From Acinetobacter indicus CIP 110367 (GTDB lineage: Bacteria; Pseudomonadota; Gammaproteobacteria; Pseudomonadales; Moraxellaceae), in the NCBI RefSeq assembly GCF_000488255.1, contig NZ_KI530754.1, forward strand, positions 62,001 to 126,000: DNA of 64,000 nucleotides, in the 5' to 3' direction. The notes below the pieces were generated by a model that was given only the letters and a program-made list of their open reading frames with translations, was not told where the DNA came from and did no database searches. The translations under genes were made by a program, and so were the position numbers. Shown piece by piece: positions 28,025 through 37,011 of the stretch; the first letter of the stretch is position 1; each line of letters begins with the position of its first letter.

Positions 28025-28744
28025 GTGACCTATCTGTTTATTTCAGATTTACATTTGTCACCTGATCACCCTCGACTCGTTCGGGGGTTTTTAGATTTAT
28101 TACGTGCTTATCAGGATCAAAACACCCAGCTGTATATTTTAGGCGACTGGTTCAATGCCTGGATTGGCGATGACTACACCGCCCCTTGGCTGGATGAAAT
28201 TGTCAGCGCTTTAAAACAGTTTAATGCCGCAGGCAATCAGCTGTATTTTCAGGTCGGCAACCGCGATTTCGCACTGCATGAGGTTTTTTTACAGCAGTTT
28301 AACGGGCAATTATTACCTGAAATTGACACCCTCACTATTGGCCAGACCCGCTATCGTCTGGAACATGGCGATGCCTTGTGCACCGATGATGTATCCTATC
28401 AGCGCTTTAAAAAAGTTATCCGTCATCCGCTCGTGCTGCGTCTGTTAAGAAAAACTCCGCTGTCCTTTCGCAGCAAACTGGCCAACGGTTTTCGCAAACA
28501 AAGCCGCGCTTCTAAAGAAGTTAAATCGTATGAAGTGATGGATGTGAATCCGGCTGCGGTAACGCAGGCTTTGGCCGAGGTGGATGTACTGATTCATGGT
28601 CATACCCATCGACCAGCCATCCATGAGCTGAATGGCAAAAAGCGGATTGTGCTGGGGGACTGGCGTGCGCATGAGGCACTAATTCTGGAAATTGATCCCG
28701 AACAGCCTACCACTCACCTGCAACTGAAACGCTGGACCTATTAA
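28025..28744 (+). CDS. lpxH: UDP-2,3-diacylglucosamine diphosphatase
   Basis: The 239-residue calcineurin-like phosphoesterase cleaves UDP-2,3-diacylglucosamine to lipid X in lipid A synthesis at the inner membrane face. Metal-binding motifs are ISDLHL (D-x-H), LGDWFNAWIGDD, VGNRDF (GNRD, as in LpxH) and HGHTHRPA. The start is GTG at 28025: AAGGA lies seven bases upstream and the protein then begins TYLFISDLHLS, giving the 240-residue size of E. coli LpxH. A longer TTG frame at 28001 would overlap that ribosome site. Confidence 0.94.
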   Translation: MTYLFISDLHLSPDHPRLVRGFLDLLRAYQDQNTQLYILGDWFNAWIGDDYTAPWLDEIVSALKQFNAAGNQLYFQVGNRDFALHEVFLQQFNGQLLPEIDTLTIGQTRYRLEHGDALCTDDVSYQRFKKVIRHPLVLRLLRKTPLSFRSKLANGFRKQSRASKEVKSYEVMDVNPAAVTQALAEVDVLIHGHTHRPAIHELNGKKRIVLGDWRAHEALILEIDPEQPTTHLQLKRWTY

Positions 28745-28807
28745 GCAGCAGGTGGATGACTATAAATCCCCACCTCCTGCATCATCTGTCAGGTTAATAA
28801 TGACCGC

Positions 28808-29602
28808 TTAATACCCCCCTTCAGGTTTTACCCAGCTCGCTCCGGTTTTATATTTGGCCAGCAGCTCACGCAAGGAATTCATTAATACGCTGATATCGAC
28901 ACCGACAGCGACAAATTCGGTACCCAGTTCAATATATTTTTGCGTCACGTCATGTTGAGTCGATAAAATCCCGGCCGCTTTACCCGATGCGCGAATTCGT
29001 TGAATTGCATCAACCACTGCGTTTTGCACGTCAGGATGGTTCGGATTGCCTTCATAACCCATAGTGGCAGATAAATCTACTGCGCCAATAAATACCCCAT
29101 CAATGCCCTCGACTTTTAAGATGTTATCCAGATTTTCCAGCCCTGTAACTGACTCAATCTGAATCAGCAAACAGTTATTTTCATGTGCAGTGGCATAATA
29201 ATCCGGAATACTGTTCCAGCGTGTGGCACGTGCCAAAGCCGCACCTACACCGCGAATCCCTTCCGGTGGATAACGCACTGCTTTAACCATCAGTTCGGCC
29301 TGCTCCACGGTTTCCACCATCGGAATCAATAAGGTTTGTGCGCCAATATCCAGCAACTGTTTAATAAGCTGCACACTGCCAATTGGCGGACGGACCACCG
29401 CCTGTGACGGATAGGCCGCAATACTTTGCAGCTGGGCCAGTGTGGTTCTTAAATCACTGGGCGCATGTTCCCCATCAATCAGCAACCAGTCATAACCGGC
29501 ATTGGCCGCAATTTCAGTGCCATAGGCATCGGCCAGACCGACCCATAAACCAATCTGCTGCTGGGTTTTTAATTTATGTTTAAAGTGATTACGATAGTCC
29601 AT
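28808..29602 (-). CDS. HpcH/HpaI-family 2-oxo acid aldolase
   Basis: The 264-residue TIM-barrel enzyme belongs to the class II HpaI aldolases: IGLWVGLADAYGTEIAANAGYDWLLIDGEHAP, VRPP, PMVETVEQAE, GIRGVG and LIQIES for the metal-binding glutamate, then GVFIGAVDLSATMG. It would split 4-hydroxy-2-oxo acids into pyruvate and an aldehyde; the physiological substrate is not clear because no homoprotocatechuate genes are nearby. The ATG at 29602 aligns with family N-termini; an upstream GTG at 29626 is an alternative. Transcribed alone. Confidence 0.85.
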   Translation of the reverse strand: MDYRNHFKHKLKTQQQIGLWVGLADAYGTEIAANAGYDWLLIDGEHAPSDLRTTLAQLQSIAAYPSQAVVRPPIGSVQLIKQLLDIGAQTLLIPMVETVEQAELMVKAVRYPPEGIRGVGAALARATRWNSIPDYYATAHENNCLLIQIESVTGLENLDNILKVEGIDGVFIGAVDLSATMGYEGNPNHPDVQNAVVDAIQRIRASGKAAGILSTQHDVTQKYIELGTEFVAVGVDISVLMNSLRELLAKYKTGASWVKPEGGY

Positions 29603-29850
29603 CGACAGGCTCGCTATAGTCCACACCTACTTCCATTAAATGCCGATTTTTAAAAATTGCCAATATTCAAAACCACTGTTGTGATTTGATTTAACACTTA
29701 ATCGGGCAATAACTGAAAATACGATGAGCATATTTTAAGGTTAATTTTGACAATAAAATTGCAGCGAATATGCCATCAAAGCCATCAAAATGGCGTATGA
29801 TGCTGAAGGTTCAGCCTTTCTCAATTTATCCTTATTGCTGGAGTATCTTT

Positions 29851-30504
29851 ATGGATTTGCTCGACGTCGTACGCAGCCGCTATACCACCAAAGCCTATGA
29901 TCCTGCAAAAAAAATTCCTCAAGAGCAGTTTGAACGCTTTCTCGAAATTCTCCGTTTTACCCCCTCTTCTATTAATATCCAGCCTTGGCATTTCTTTATT
30001 GCCGAGCATGATGCAGCCAAGCAGCACATTGCCAAAGCCCTAGTCGGGAAATATGCCTACAATGCGCCTAAAGTCTTAGATTCTTCTCACACCATTTTGT
30101 TCTGTACCAAAGCCGATATTAGCGATGAACATCTGGACAATTTGTTGCAGCAAGATGATGTCAGCGGCCGTTTTAAAGATGCCAGCGCCAAGCAGGGCCA
30201 GAAAGACAGCCGTAGCGGATATGTGGATTATTACCGCAATGAAAAAGGTGATATTCAGCGCTGGGCCGAAAACCAGACCTTTATTGCCTTGGGTCAGATG
30301 TTGCTGGCTGCCGGTATTGAAGGTGTAGATGCCACCCCGATTGGCGGCTTTAATGAACAGATTCTGACAGAAGAACTAGAATTACAGGACAAGGGTTTAA
30401 TTCCATCGGTGCTGCTGACCTTGGGCTATCGCAGTGAGCAGGACTTTAATGCTAAACTACCCAAGTCACGCCTGAATAAAGATGAAATTTTCACCAAATT
30501 GTAA
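29851..30504 (+). CDS. nfsB: NfsB-type NAD(P)H nitroreductase
   Basis: The 217-residue protein is the same length as E. coli NfsB when started at the ATG at 29851, which follows CTGGAG. FMN-binding regions include RSRYTTKAYDPAKKIP, TPSSINIQPWHFFIA and GVDATPIGGFN. It reduces nitro compounds and quinones with NAD(P)H in the cytoplasm and would convert nitrofuran prodrugs. A longer frame from 29770 adds 27 residues with no family match. A hairpin follows 19 bases after the stop. Confidence 0.92.
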   Translation: MDLLDVVRSRYTTKAYDPAKKIPQEQFERFLEILRFTPSSINIQPWHFFIAEHDAAKQHIAKALVGKYAYNAPKVLDSSHTILFCTKADISDEHLDNLLQQDDVSGRFKDASAKQGQKDSRSGYVDYYRNEKGDIQRWAENQTFIALGQMLLAAGIEGVDATPIGGFNEQILTEELELQDKGLIPSVLLTLGYRSEQDFNAKLPKSRLNKDEIFTKL

Positions 30505-30522
30505 GAACTACATTACATAATA

Positions 30523-30540
30523 CAGGGACGAAAGTCCCTG
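30523..30540 (+). terminator. GAAA-tetraloop hairpin after nfsB
   Basis: CAGGGAC and GTCCCTG close a GAAA loop. The T tract after it is interrupted (ATTTCGGCTTGATTTTT), so termination is likely but may be incomplete. Confidence 0.6.
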
Positions 30541-30601
30541 ATTTCGGCTTGATTTTTGCTTTCCCTTTCACAACACAATAATAATAGACCGGAGAAGAAA
30601 G

Positions 30602-30835
30602 ATGTCTATCCTTGCCCAGCTCCCAATGAAGTTTGAATGTCGTCAATGCAATAAACTGTATTTACATCAATATCAGCAGGAAAAACGCCATTATCCTCAT
30701 TGTCCGAGCTGCCAGAAAGCCGGTCTGTTACTGGGCATTGCCGAACTTCAGGACCTGATCAAACATCCGCTGATTTTTGCTGCCAGCTTCATCAAATTCA
30801 AGCCGTCATCGCATAAGCTAAACACATCACACTGA
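30602..30835 (+). CDS. Small zinc-ribbon protein
   Basis: The 77-residue protein carries two CxxC pairs, Cys13/Cys16 (CRQC) and Cys34/Cys37 (CPSC), spaced as a zinc ribbon, followed by a hydrophobic helix (GIAELQDLIKHPLIFAASFIKF). The function is not known; such ribbons bind nucleic acid or act as assembly factors. GGAG lies eight bases upstream of the ATG. Its last 38 bases overlap the 3' end of the convergent EamA-family gene. It may be read through from nfsB, since the hairpin between them is weak. Confidence 0.7.
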   Translation: MSILAQLPMKFECRQCNKLYLHQYQQEKRHYPHCPSCQKAGLLLGIAELQDLIKHPLIFAASFIKFKPSSHKLNTSH

Positions 30836-31652
30836 TGATACCCAGACCCAGCCCGATGGCGGTGCTGGGTTTTAATTTTTCTTTAAAGAACAGCAAACCG
30901 CTGATTACCCCTAAAATCACCACCAGAATATTCATGCCGGCAAATACAACCGCCGGTGAATCTTTTAAAGCCATATGTGCTTTGACATAAAACGCGATAT
31001 TGGCAAAATTCAGCATCCCCAAAATTAAGCCTGCCACTATATTTTTGCCACTGCCCCAGCTTTTGTGCTGAATCAGAATATACCCCAACGATAAAATAAA
31101 AGCGCAGATGAACATTAGGTTCAATACCAGCGCAAACTGCAGGCCTAAACCGGTGGTGTATTTCAGCAACACATCAATCAGCGCATAACCGACCCAGACC
31201 AAAGCCAAATACAGCATACCCGCCTGGGCGGACGATGAACCGCCACGATGCGAATATAAAATACACAGTACCGCTGCAATCCCCAGCGCAATCCCGACAA
31301 TTTTCAGGCTATTAAACTGTTCCTGGAAAATAAAATAGGCCGCAGTTAAAGACAGCACCACCGACAGCCGCTGGGCAATTTCGGTTTTTAAAATTCCGGC
31401 AGTTTGTAATGCTTTGGCTAAAAACAGGAATACGCTTGGCAATAATACCCCTAAAGCCAGAATCAGCAGCCACGGCGTGTCGGTGAGGGACAGCTGTTGT
31501 ACATTAGGCTGAAACCACCAAAAACACAGCACACTGGCCGAGGCATAATTCCAGCTGATCATCTGCAAAGGTGAATAGCCGCGGTTCTTTGCGACTTTCA
31601 AGAGAATCGACACCACCACACTACAAATGGCCGCTGCTAAAATCAGTTCCAT
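30798..31652 (-). CDS. EamA-family (DMT) transporter
   Basis: The 284-residue protein has ten predicted membrane segments in two EamA repeats of five, starting MELILAAAICSVVVSILLKVAK and ending GLGLGIISVMCLAYAM. DMT proteins export metabolites such as amino acids or sugars across the inner membrane; the substrate is unknown. ATAAGAGTAG precedes the ATG. The 3' end overlaps the zinc-ribbon gene on the other strand. It lies just downstream of the fba terminator on the same strand and probably has its own promoter. Confidence 0.82.
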   Translation of the reverse strand: MELILAAAICSVVVSILLKVAKNRGYSPLQMISWNYASASVLCFWWFQPNVQQLSLTDTPWLLILALGVLLPSVFLFLAKALQTAGILKTEIAQRLSVVLSLTAAYFIFQEQFNSLKIVGIALGIAAVLCILYSHRGGSSSAQAGMLYLALVWVGYALIDVLLKYTTGLGLQFALVLNLMFICAFILSLGYILIQHKSWGSGKNIVAGLILGMLNFANIAFYVKAHMALKDSPAVVFAGMNILVVILGVISGLLFFKEKLKPSTAIGLGLGIISVMCLAYAMTA

Positions 31653-31716
31653 GATCTACTCTTATTTATATGCATTATGTGATCTGCTCTGCTGCACTAT
31701 AGCGGTTCAGATACAG

Positions 31717-31745
31717 AAAAGCCCACGCAATGTGGGCTTTTTTTT
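31717..31745 (-). terminator. Terminator between fba and the EamA gene
   Basis: GCCCAC (31721-31726) pairs with GTGGGC (31732-31737) between A and T runs. Its place after fba suggests it ends that transcript. Confidence 0.8.
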
Positions 31746-31764
31746 ATAAATACTTCACCAGGAA

Positions 31765-32802
31765 TTATTTATAACGATCTACCATTTTCTCTAAAGAAAT
31801 TGGACGGATCTTGTCGGCATTGCCCGCAGTACCAAACGCTTCGTAACGTGCAACACAAATATCTTTCATTGCATCGACCGTTTTAGCGAAGAATTTACGT
31901 GGGTCAAACTCGCTTGGTTTTTCAGCCATGAAGCGACGCATTGCACCGGTAGAGGCCAGACGCAAGTCGGTGTCGATGTTAATTTTACGTACACCGTGCT
32001 TGATCGCTTCAACCAGCTGCTCAACAGGTACACCATAAGTTTCCTTGATGTCACCGCCGTACTGGTTGATCACTGCCAGCCATTCTTGTGGCACAGAACT
32101 TGAACCGTGCATCACCAGATGCGTATTTGGCAGTGCCGCATGAATTTCTTTAATACGGTCAATCGCCAGAATATCGCCTGTAGGTGGACGGGTGAATTTG
32201 TATGCACCGTGTGAAGTACCCACTGCAATTGCCAGTGCGTCTACATTGGTGTCTGCTACGAAAGAACGTGCTTCTTCAACTGAAGTCAGCAATTGAGAGT
32301 GATCCAGTACACCTTCTGCACCGACACCATCTTCTTCGCCGGCCATACCTGTTTCAAGGCTGCCCAGACAACCGATTTCACCTTCAACAGAAACGCCACA
32401 TGCGTGCGCCATTTGTACCACACGACGGGTCACATCTACGTTGTATTCATATGAGGTTGGGGTTTTACCATCTTCACCCAGTGAACCATCCATCATGACT
32501 GATGAGAAGCCCAGCTGGATAGAACGTTGACAGACGTCAGGACTGGTACCGTGATCCTGGTGCATCACCACCGGAATGTGTGGCCATTCTTCAATTGCAG
32601 CCAAAATAAGATGACGTAAGAATGGTGCGCCTGCGTACTTACGGGCACCTGCAGATGCCTGTACGATTACAGGTGAATTCGTCGCATCTGCGGCCAACAT
32701 GATTGCGCGCATTTGTTCTAAGTTGTTTACGTTAAACGCTGGTACGCCGTATCCGTGTTCACCGGCGTGATCCAATAGCTGGCGCATTGAAATAAGAGCC
32801 AT
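31765..32802 (-). CDS. fba: Class II fructose-bisphosphate aldolase
   Basis: The 345-residue zinc aldolase splits fructose 1,6-bisphosphate. Metal ligands are in VVMHQDHG (first histidines), VEGEIGCLG, and later GTSHGAYKF and VMHGSSSVP; the C-terminal [11 protein letters not shown] motif binds phosphate. The length and the DGVGAEG insertion fit the Calvin-cycle-like (CbbA/FbaA type B) group. GGGAGG lies upstream of the ATG. It follows pgk and a small lipoprotein gene on the same strand, but terminators lie between them, so it is probably transcribed separately. In Acinetobacter it mainly serves gluconeogenesis. Confidence 0.95.
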   Translation of the reverse strand: MALISMRQLLDHAGEHGYGVPAFNVNNLEQMRAIMLAADATNSPVIVQASAGARKYAGAPFLRHLILAAIEEWPHIPVVMHQDHGTSPDVCQRSIQLGFSSVMMDGSLGEDGKTPTSYEYNVDVTRRVVQMAHACGVSVEGEIGCLGSLETGMAGEEDGVGAEGVLDHSQLLTSVEEARSFVADTNVDALAIAVGTSHGAYKFTRPPTGDILAIDRIKEIHAALPNTHLVMHGSSSVPQEWLAVINQYGGDIKETYGVPVEQLVEAIKHGVRKINIDTDLRLASTGAMRRFMAEKPSEFDPRKFFAKTVDAMKDICVARYEAFGTAGNADKIRPISLEKMVDRYK

Positions 32803-32874
32803 AATATCCTCCCAGGTAATGCTGCATATTCTACATGGGGATTTGTTTCAATTCAGCAACAAAACGTCGTATTT

Positions 32875-32903
32875 AAAAAAAATCCCTGCCAATGCAGGGA
32901 CTT
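32875..32903 (-). terminator. Terminator of the Asp/Ala-rich lipoprotein gene
   Basis: TCCCTGC (32883-32889) pairs with GCAGGGA (32894-32900) around CAAT. On the minus strand a run of Ts follows. Confidence 0.85.
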
Positions 32904-32939
32904 TTATACAAATTACTACAATTTGTGGGACTTTTAGAA

Positions 32940-33215
32940 TTATTGTGCTTCAGATGCTGGTGCTGCTGCGCTGTCTGGGGTTGCGGCATCTGCTGGTGCA
33001 TTGGCCACTTCTTCAGGCACATCGGTATTGTTTTCATCCAGTACTGGCTGATCAATTGCATCAATCGCCGCTTGCTGTTCTGCAGAAATTTGCTCTGACG
33101 CTACAGCTGCTGATGCATCTGCAGTGGTCGCTGTTGCATTGTCGTCTTTTTTAGCACATGCAGTGAAAGCTAAAGATGCAGCAAGTAACGCGGCAAGAGT
33201 TAATTTTTGGTTCAT
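32940..33215 (-). CDS. Small Ala/Asp-rich lipoprotein
   Basis: The 91-residue protein has a short basic N-terminus, a hydrophobic core and lipobox FTAC (signal MNQKLTLAALLAASLAFTAC). The mature part is disordered, rich in Ala, Asp and Glu, and strongly acidic, with no recognisable domain. It should be lipidated and held in the envelope. Such small lipoproteins are common between pgk and fba in Acinetobacter-like genomes, but the role is unknown. AGGATATTCTG precedes the ATG. Its own terminator lies 37 bases downstream. Confidence 0.72.
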   Translation of the reverse strand: MNQKLTLAALLAASLAFTACAKKDDNATATTADASAAVASEQISAEQQAAIDAIDQPVLDENNTDVPEEVANAPADAATPDSAAAPASEAQ

Positions 33216-33296
33216 CAGAATATCCTACAACCCGGTGATTTTTGATCATAATATTTCAGAAACATGACAGTTTTATGACTAAAAAATGAAGTGCAT

Positions 33297-33324
33297 AAAA
33301 AAGGCTGACCGAGGTCAACCTTTT
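33297..33324 (-). terminator. Terminator of pgk
   Basis: AAAAGGCTGACC and GGTCAACCTTTT form a stem with one mismatch, followed by a T run on the minus strand. Confidence 0.82.
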
Positions 33325-33347
33325 GTCATCTTGCAAGCGTGTGCCAA

Positions 33348-34535
33348 TTAAGCACGTTCTAGCAATACGGCAACTGCTGGTAAGGTCTTGCCTTCTACAA
33401 ACTCAAGGAAAGCACCGCCACCAGTTGAGATATAACCGATTTTGTCTGCAACCTCATATTTGTCGATGGCAGCCAAGGTGTCACCGCCACCTGCAATTGA
33501 GAAGCCTTCTGATTCGGCAATCGCTAAAGACAGGGCTTTGGTGCCTTCACCGAACTGATCCACTTCGAATACGCCAACTGGGCCATTCCAGAGAATGGTT
33601 TTAGAAGTTTTCAAGATCTCAGCAAATGCTTTTGCCGTTTCTGGACCAACATCCAGAATCATGTCGTTGTCAGCCACATCTTCTACTTTTTTCACGGTTG
33701 CTTTGGCAGCCGCCAGTGAACCCAAGAAGTCATCAAAGTTGATTTCAGATGCATCTGCAACTACCACATCCGTTGGAAGTGGTACAGATACTTTGGCAGC
33801 AATGGCTTTGGCTGTGTCGATCAAATCATTTTCACAGAGTGATTTACCCACGTTGTAACCCGCAGCTGCCAGGAAAGTATTGGCAATACCACCACCCACA
33901 ATCAACTGGTCGCAAATGTCAGACAGTGACGTTAATACATCCAGCTTGGTGGATACTTTAGAGCCGGCAACAATGGCCACCATTGGTTTTTCTGGTGTTT
34001 GCAGTGCACGGCCCAAGGCATCCAGTTCAGCAGCCAGTAAAGGACCTGCTGCGGCAACTTTGGCAAGACGCGCAACACCTTCAGTTGAGGCTTCTGCACG
34101 GTGCGCAGTACCAAATGCATCCATTACGAATACATCACACAGCGCTGCATATTTTGCTGCCAGCTCAGGATTGTTTTTCTTTTCACCCACGTTAAAGCGG
34201 CAGTTTTCAAGTAACACCACTTGACCTGCTTCTACCTCTACACCATCCAGGTAGTCAGTCAATAATTTGACTTCCTGGCCCAGTGCTTCGGTCAGGTAAG
34301 CTGCGACAGGCGCAAGTGATTGTTCAGCTTTAGGTTCACCTTCAACAGGACGACCCAGGTGAGAATACACCATTACGGCTGCGCCTTTTTCCAAAGCCGC
34401 TTTAATTGTCGGTAAGGCAGCACGTAAACGCGCATCGCTGGTAATCACACCATTTTTCACCGGCACGTTTAAGTCTTCGCGGATCAGAACACGCTTTTGT
34501 GCCAGGTCGAGGTCAGTCATACGCTGAAAATTCAT
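33348..34535 (-). CDS. pgk: Phosphoglycerate kinase
   Basis: The 395-residue enzyme moves phosphate between 1,3-bisphosphoglycerate and ADP. The N-terminal lobe shows [21 protein letters not shown] and [11 protein letters not shown]; the C-terminal nucleotide lobe shows [36 protein letters not shown] and the [11 protein letters not shown] signature. It is a cytoplasmic glycolysis/gluconeogenesis enzyme. AGTGAGC is found upstream of the ATG. A terminator ends the gene before the small lipoprotein gene. Confidence 0.97.
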   Translation of the reverse strand: MNFQRMTDLDLAQKRVLIREDLNVPVKNGVITSDARLRAALPTIKAALEKGAAVMVYSHLGRPVEGEPKAEQSLAPVAAYLTEALGQEVKLLTDYLDGVEVEAGQVVLLENCRFNVGEKKNNPELAAKYAALCDVFVMDAFGTAHRAEASTEGVARLAKVAAAGPLLAAELDALGRALQTPEKPMVAIVAGSKVSTKLDVLTSLSDICDQLIVGGGIANTFLAAAGYNVGKSLCENDLIDTAKAIAAKVSVPLPTDVVVADASEINFDDFLGSLAAAKATVKKVEDVADNDMILDVGPETAKAFAEILKTSKTILWNGPVGVFEVDQFGEGTKALSLAIAESEGFSIAGGGDTLAAIDKYEVADKIGYISTGGGAFLEFVEGKTLPAVAVLLERA

Positions 34536-34672
34536 GTATAGCTCACTTTTTAGATATTAAAATCGCCAAGATTCTAAATGATTATGCAGAAAAAGGTTAG
34601 CTTCTTTTGCAGAAAAGCTAACGATTGCCAAAGTTTTGTTATGATAGGAAAAAAACAGACCTGATAACTCTT

Positions 34673-35062
34673 ATGCCTATGTCTATACATCCAGATCCAA
34701 CCCTGAACCGTTTAAATGTTTTAGGCGAGCCTTTGGCCAGCTGCTGTTTTGACCCGATTACCGGCTATTTTCGTAATGGCTTTTGCCATACGGCGCCCAC
34801 GGATCTGGGCCAGCACACGGTCTGTGCACAAATGACCTCGGAATTTCTGAACTTTTCCCAGAAAATTGGCAATGACCTGATCACACCGTTGCCTGAAGTC
34901 GAATTTCCGGGCTTAAAACCGGGTGATTTCTGGTGTATTTGTGTGACCCGCTGGGTTGAAGCCTATCAGGCCGGTAAAGCACCACCCGTAAAAATTCAGG
35001 CCTGCCATCAGGCGGTACTGTCTTACGTTCCCTTAGATATTTTGATGGAATATGCTGTCTAA
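34673..35062 (+). CDS. DUF2237-family protein
   Basis: The roughly 130-residue protein matches DUF2237 (COG3651): LNVLGEPLASCCFDPITGYFRNGFC, CAQMTSEFLNFSQKIGNDLITP, PEVEFPGLKPGDFWCICVTRW and the C-terminal HQAVLSYVPLDIL. Conserved cysteines and aromatic residues suggest a small-molecule or metal site, but no function is established. The start is uncertain: ATGs at 34673 and 34679 both fit, and neither has a good ribosome site. Its stop codon overlaps the start of yceF (TAATG), so the two are translationally coupled. Confidence 0.8.
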   Translation: MPMSIHPDPTLNRLNVLGEPLASCCFDPITGYFRNGFCHTAPTDLGQHTVCAQMTSEFLNFSQKIGNDLITPLPEVEFPGLKPGDFWCICVTRWVEAYQAGKAPPVKIQACHQAVLSYVPLDILMEYAV

Positions 35063-35652
35063 TGAAGCGTCCGATTATTCTGGCGTCCAGCAGCCAGACC
35101 CGTAAAGAACTGATGGACCGTTTAAAGCTCGACTATCAGTGTATGACACCCTACATCGACGAATCACCGCAAGGTGAAAGCCATGCTGATGATCTGGCCA
35201 AACGGCTGGCTTTTGAAAAAGCCCAGAGTATTGCCGAGCAATATCCTGAAGCCATTGTGATTGGTTCCGATCAGGTGGCGTGGCGTGAAGGTGCGCCCGA
35301 TATTTTTATTGGCAAGCCCTTAAGCCCGGAAAAAGCCATTCGCCAGCTGCAGGCCAACTCGGACAAAATTGTCTACTTTAGTACCGCATTAAGCGTACAG
35401 CAAAAATCCAGCGGCTTTGAACAGACCCTGGTTGAACACTATAAGGTCAAATTCCGTAAACTGAGCCTGGATGAAATCGAGCGCTATGTGGCACTGGAAC
35501 AGCCGCTGCATTGTGCCGGCAGTTTTAAATGCGAAAGTCTGGGGATTAGCCTGTTTGAACAGATGATTGGCCAGGACCAGACCACCTTGATGGGTATGCC
35601 AATGATTCAGCTGTGCCAGATTCTCCGCCAGCTTAATCTGCAGATTCCCTAA
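35062..35652 (+). CDS. yceF: Maf-family nucleotide pyrophosphatase, YceF type
   Basis: The 196-residue protein is a Maf-like nucleoside triphosphate pyrophosphatase, with N-terminal IILASSSQTRKELMDRL, VIGSDQVA and the C-terminal AGSFKCESLGISL region followed by DQTTLMGMP. The latter features fit the YceF subgroup, which removes pyrophosphate from m7GTP, rather than YhdE. It is probably a house-cleaning enzyme that keeps modified nucleotides out of RNA. It overlaps the DUF2237 gene by one base and ends in front of a strong terminator. Confidence 0.9.
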   Translation: MKRPIILASSSQTRKELMDRLKLDYQCMTPYIDESPQGESHADDLAKRLAFEKAQSIAEQYPEAIVIGSDQVAWREGAPDIFIGKPLSPEKAIRQLQANSDKIVYFSTALSVQQKSSGFEQTLVEHYKVKFRKLSLDEIERYVALEQPLHCAGSFKCESLGISLFEQMIGQDQTTLMGMPMIQLCQILRQLNLQIP

Positions 35653-35671
35653 ACACTGTAATGCAATACCC

Positions 35672-35706
35672 AAAATGATCAGGTGCCTGTCCTGATCATT
35701 TTTTTC
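35672..35706 (+). terminator. Terminator of the DUF2237-yceF operon
   Basis: AAAATGATCAGG (35672-35683) pairs with CCTGATCATTTT (35691-35702), followed by more Ts. Confidence 0.9.
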
Positions 35707-35821
35707 GCCATCTTTTCCCTTCTGCCACTTTTCTAAATTTCCTTAAGATGAAGTTCATCACTTGCACCACCGCACAACTCAAGGGACAATAACAGCTAAA
35801 TTTATGTTGTAGTTATTTGAC

Positions 35822-37009
35822 ATGTCTCAACCTTTAGACGTTTTAGGCGGAATCACCGCTGAACAATTCCTTGCCGAATATTGGCAAAAAAAACCGCTGC
35901 TGGTGCGTAATGCTCTGCCTGAAATTGCCAATATTCTTGAGCCGAGTGATGTCATGGAGCTGGCACTGGACGAAAATATCAGCGCCCGCTTAATCAAGCA
36001 GAAAGATCGTGATCCGAACCAGTGGTCCGTAAAATCTTCACCGCTATTAAAAGCCGATTTCCAGAAAATGCCAAAGCTGTGGACGCTGCTGGTCCAAGCG
36101 GTAGATCACTACTCTTTTGATCTGGCGGAACTGTGGAAAAAATTCCCGTTTATTCCGCAGTGGCGCCGTGATGACATTATGGTGTCGTACGCACCAAAAG
36201 GCGGTTCGGTCGGCAAACACTTCGACTTCTATGATGTATTTCTGGTGCAGGGCTATGGTCATCGCCGCTGGCAACTGGGCCAGATGTGTGATGCCGAAAC
36301 CGAATTTGTTCCAGGCCAGCCGCTGAAATTACTGCCAGAAATGGACGTCAATTTTGATGAAGTGCTGGCACCAGGTGACCTGCTTTACGTACCACCAGGT
36401 TTATCGCACTATGGCGTGGCCGAAGATGACTGCCTGACCTTCTCTTTCGGTTTCCGTATGCCAAACATCAGCGACATGATGGATCGCGTCAGTGACAAGT
36501 TTTCTGACAACCAGTTGCTAAAAAATCCGTTGCAAGATCTGATCCGCGACCAGATCAGCCCGATTGGACAAATTACCCAGCCGGAACTGGAATATTTAAA
36601 AGCCGAATTGCTGGCACAACTGCACAACTCGACCGTGTTGGAAGATGCCATCATGAGCCTGATGTCAGAGCCAAAATATCCAGACAATATTCCAGAAGCA
36701 GAAGAAATTGGTACTGGCGATCTGGAAGATGCGCTGGATCAGGGCTATCAACTGATTTTAGAACCGGCTTCACGCCTGCTCTATACCGAAGAAGATGGCG
36801 AGTTACTGTTCTGGGCCAACGGTGAAGGTCTGTATATTTCGGATGAGTTTGCGCCTTTACTGAAGCAGATTGCTGATGGTGAACTCGTCGAGCTGAATGA
36901 AGACCTGTACCATGAAGTCATTTTGGAAGATGTAGCCCAGTTACTCAATGATTCTGTACTGATGCTGCTGCCTGCCGAAGATGCAGAAGATGAAGCCGAA
37001 AAGACTTAA
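35822..37009 (+). CDS. roxA: Ribosomal protein uL16 arginine hydroxylase (JmjC/cupin)
   Basis: The 395-residue protein is a 2-oxoglutarate/iron oxygenase of the YcfD/RoxA group. The cupin core holds the iron triad in KHFDFYDVFLVQ (H-x-D) and GLSHYGVAEDD (second histidine), with RRDDIMVSYAPKGGSVG before it. Relatives hydroxylate an arginine of ribosomal protein L16 and need oxygen. A winged-helix and acidic C-terminal region follow (residues ~230-395). It starts three bases from the convergent end of the histidine kinase gene, so it sits alone. Length agrees with E. coli YcfD (373). Confidence 0.93.
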   Translation: MSQPLDVLGGITAEQFLAEYWQKKPLLVRNALPEIANILEPSDVMELALDENISARLIKQKDRDPNQWSVKSSPLLKADFQKMPKLWTLLVQAVDHYSFDLAELWKKFPFIPQWRRDDIMVSYAPKGGSVGKHFDFYDVFLVQGYGHRRWQLGQMCDAETEFVPGQPLKLLPEMDVNFDEVLAPGDLLYVPPGLSHYGVAEDDCLTFSFGFRMPNISDMMDRVSDKFSDNQLLKNPLQDLIRDQISPIGQITQPELEYLKAELLAQLHNSTVLEDAIMSLMSEPKYPDNIPEAEEIGTGDLEDALDQGYQLILEPASRLLYTEEDGELLFWANGEGLYISDEFAPLLKQIADGELVELNEDLYHEVILEDVAQLLNDSVLMLLPAEDAEDEAEKT

Positions 37010-37011
37010 TC

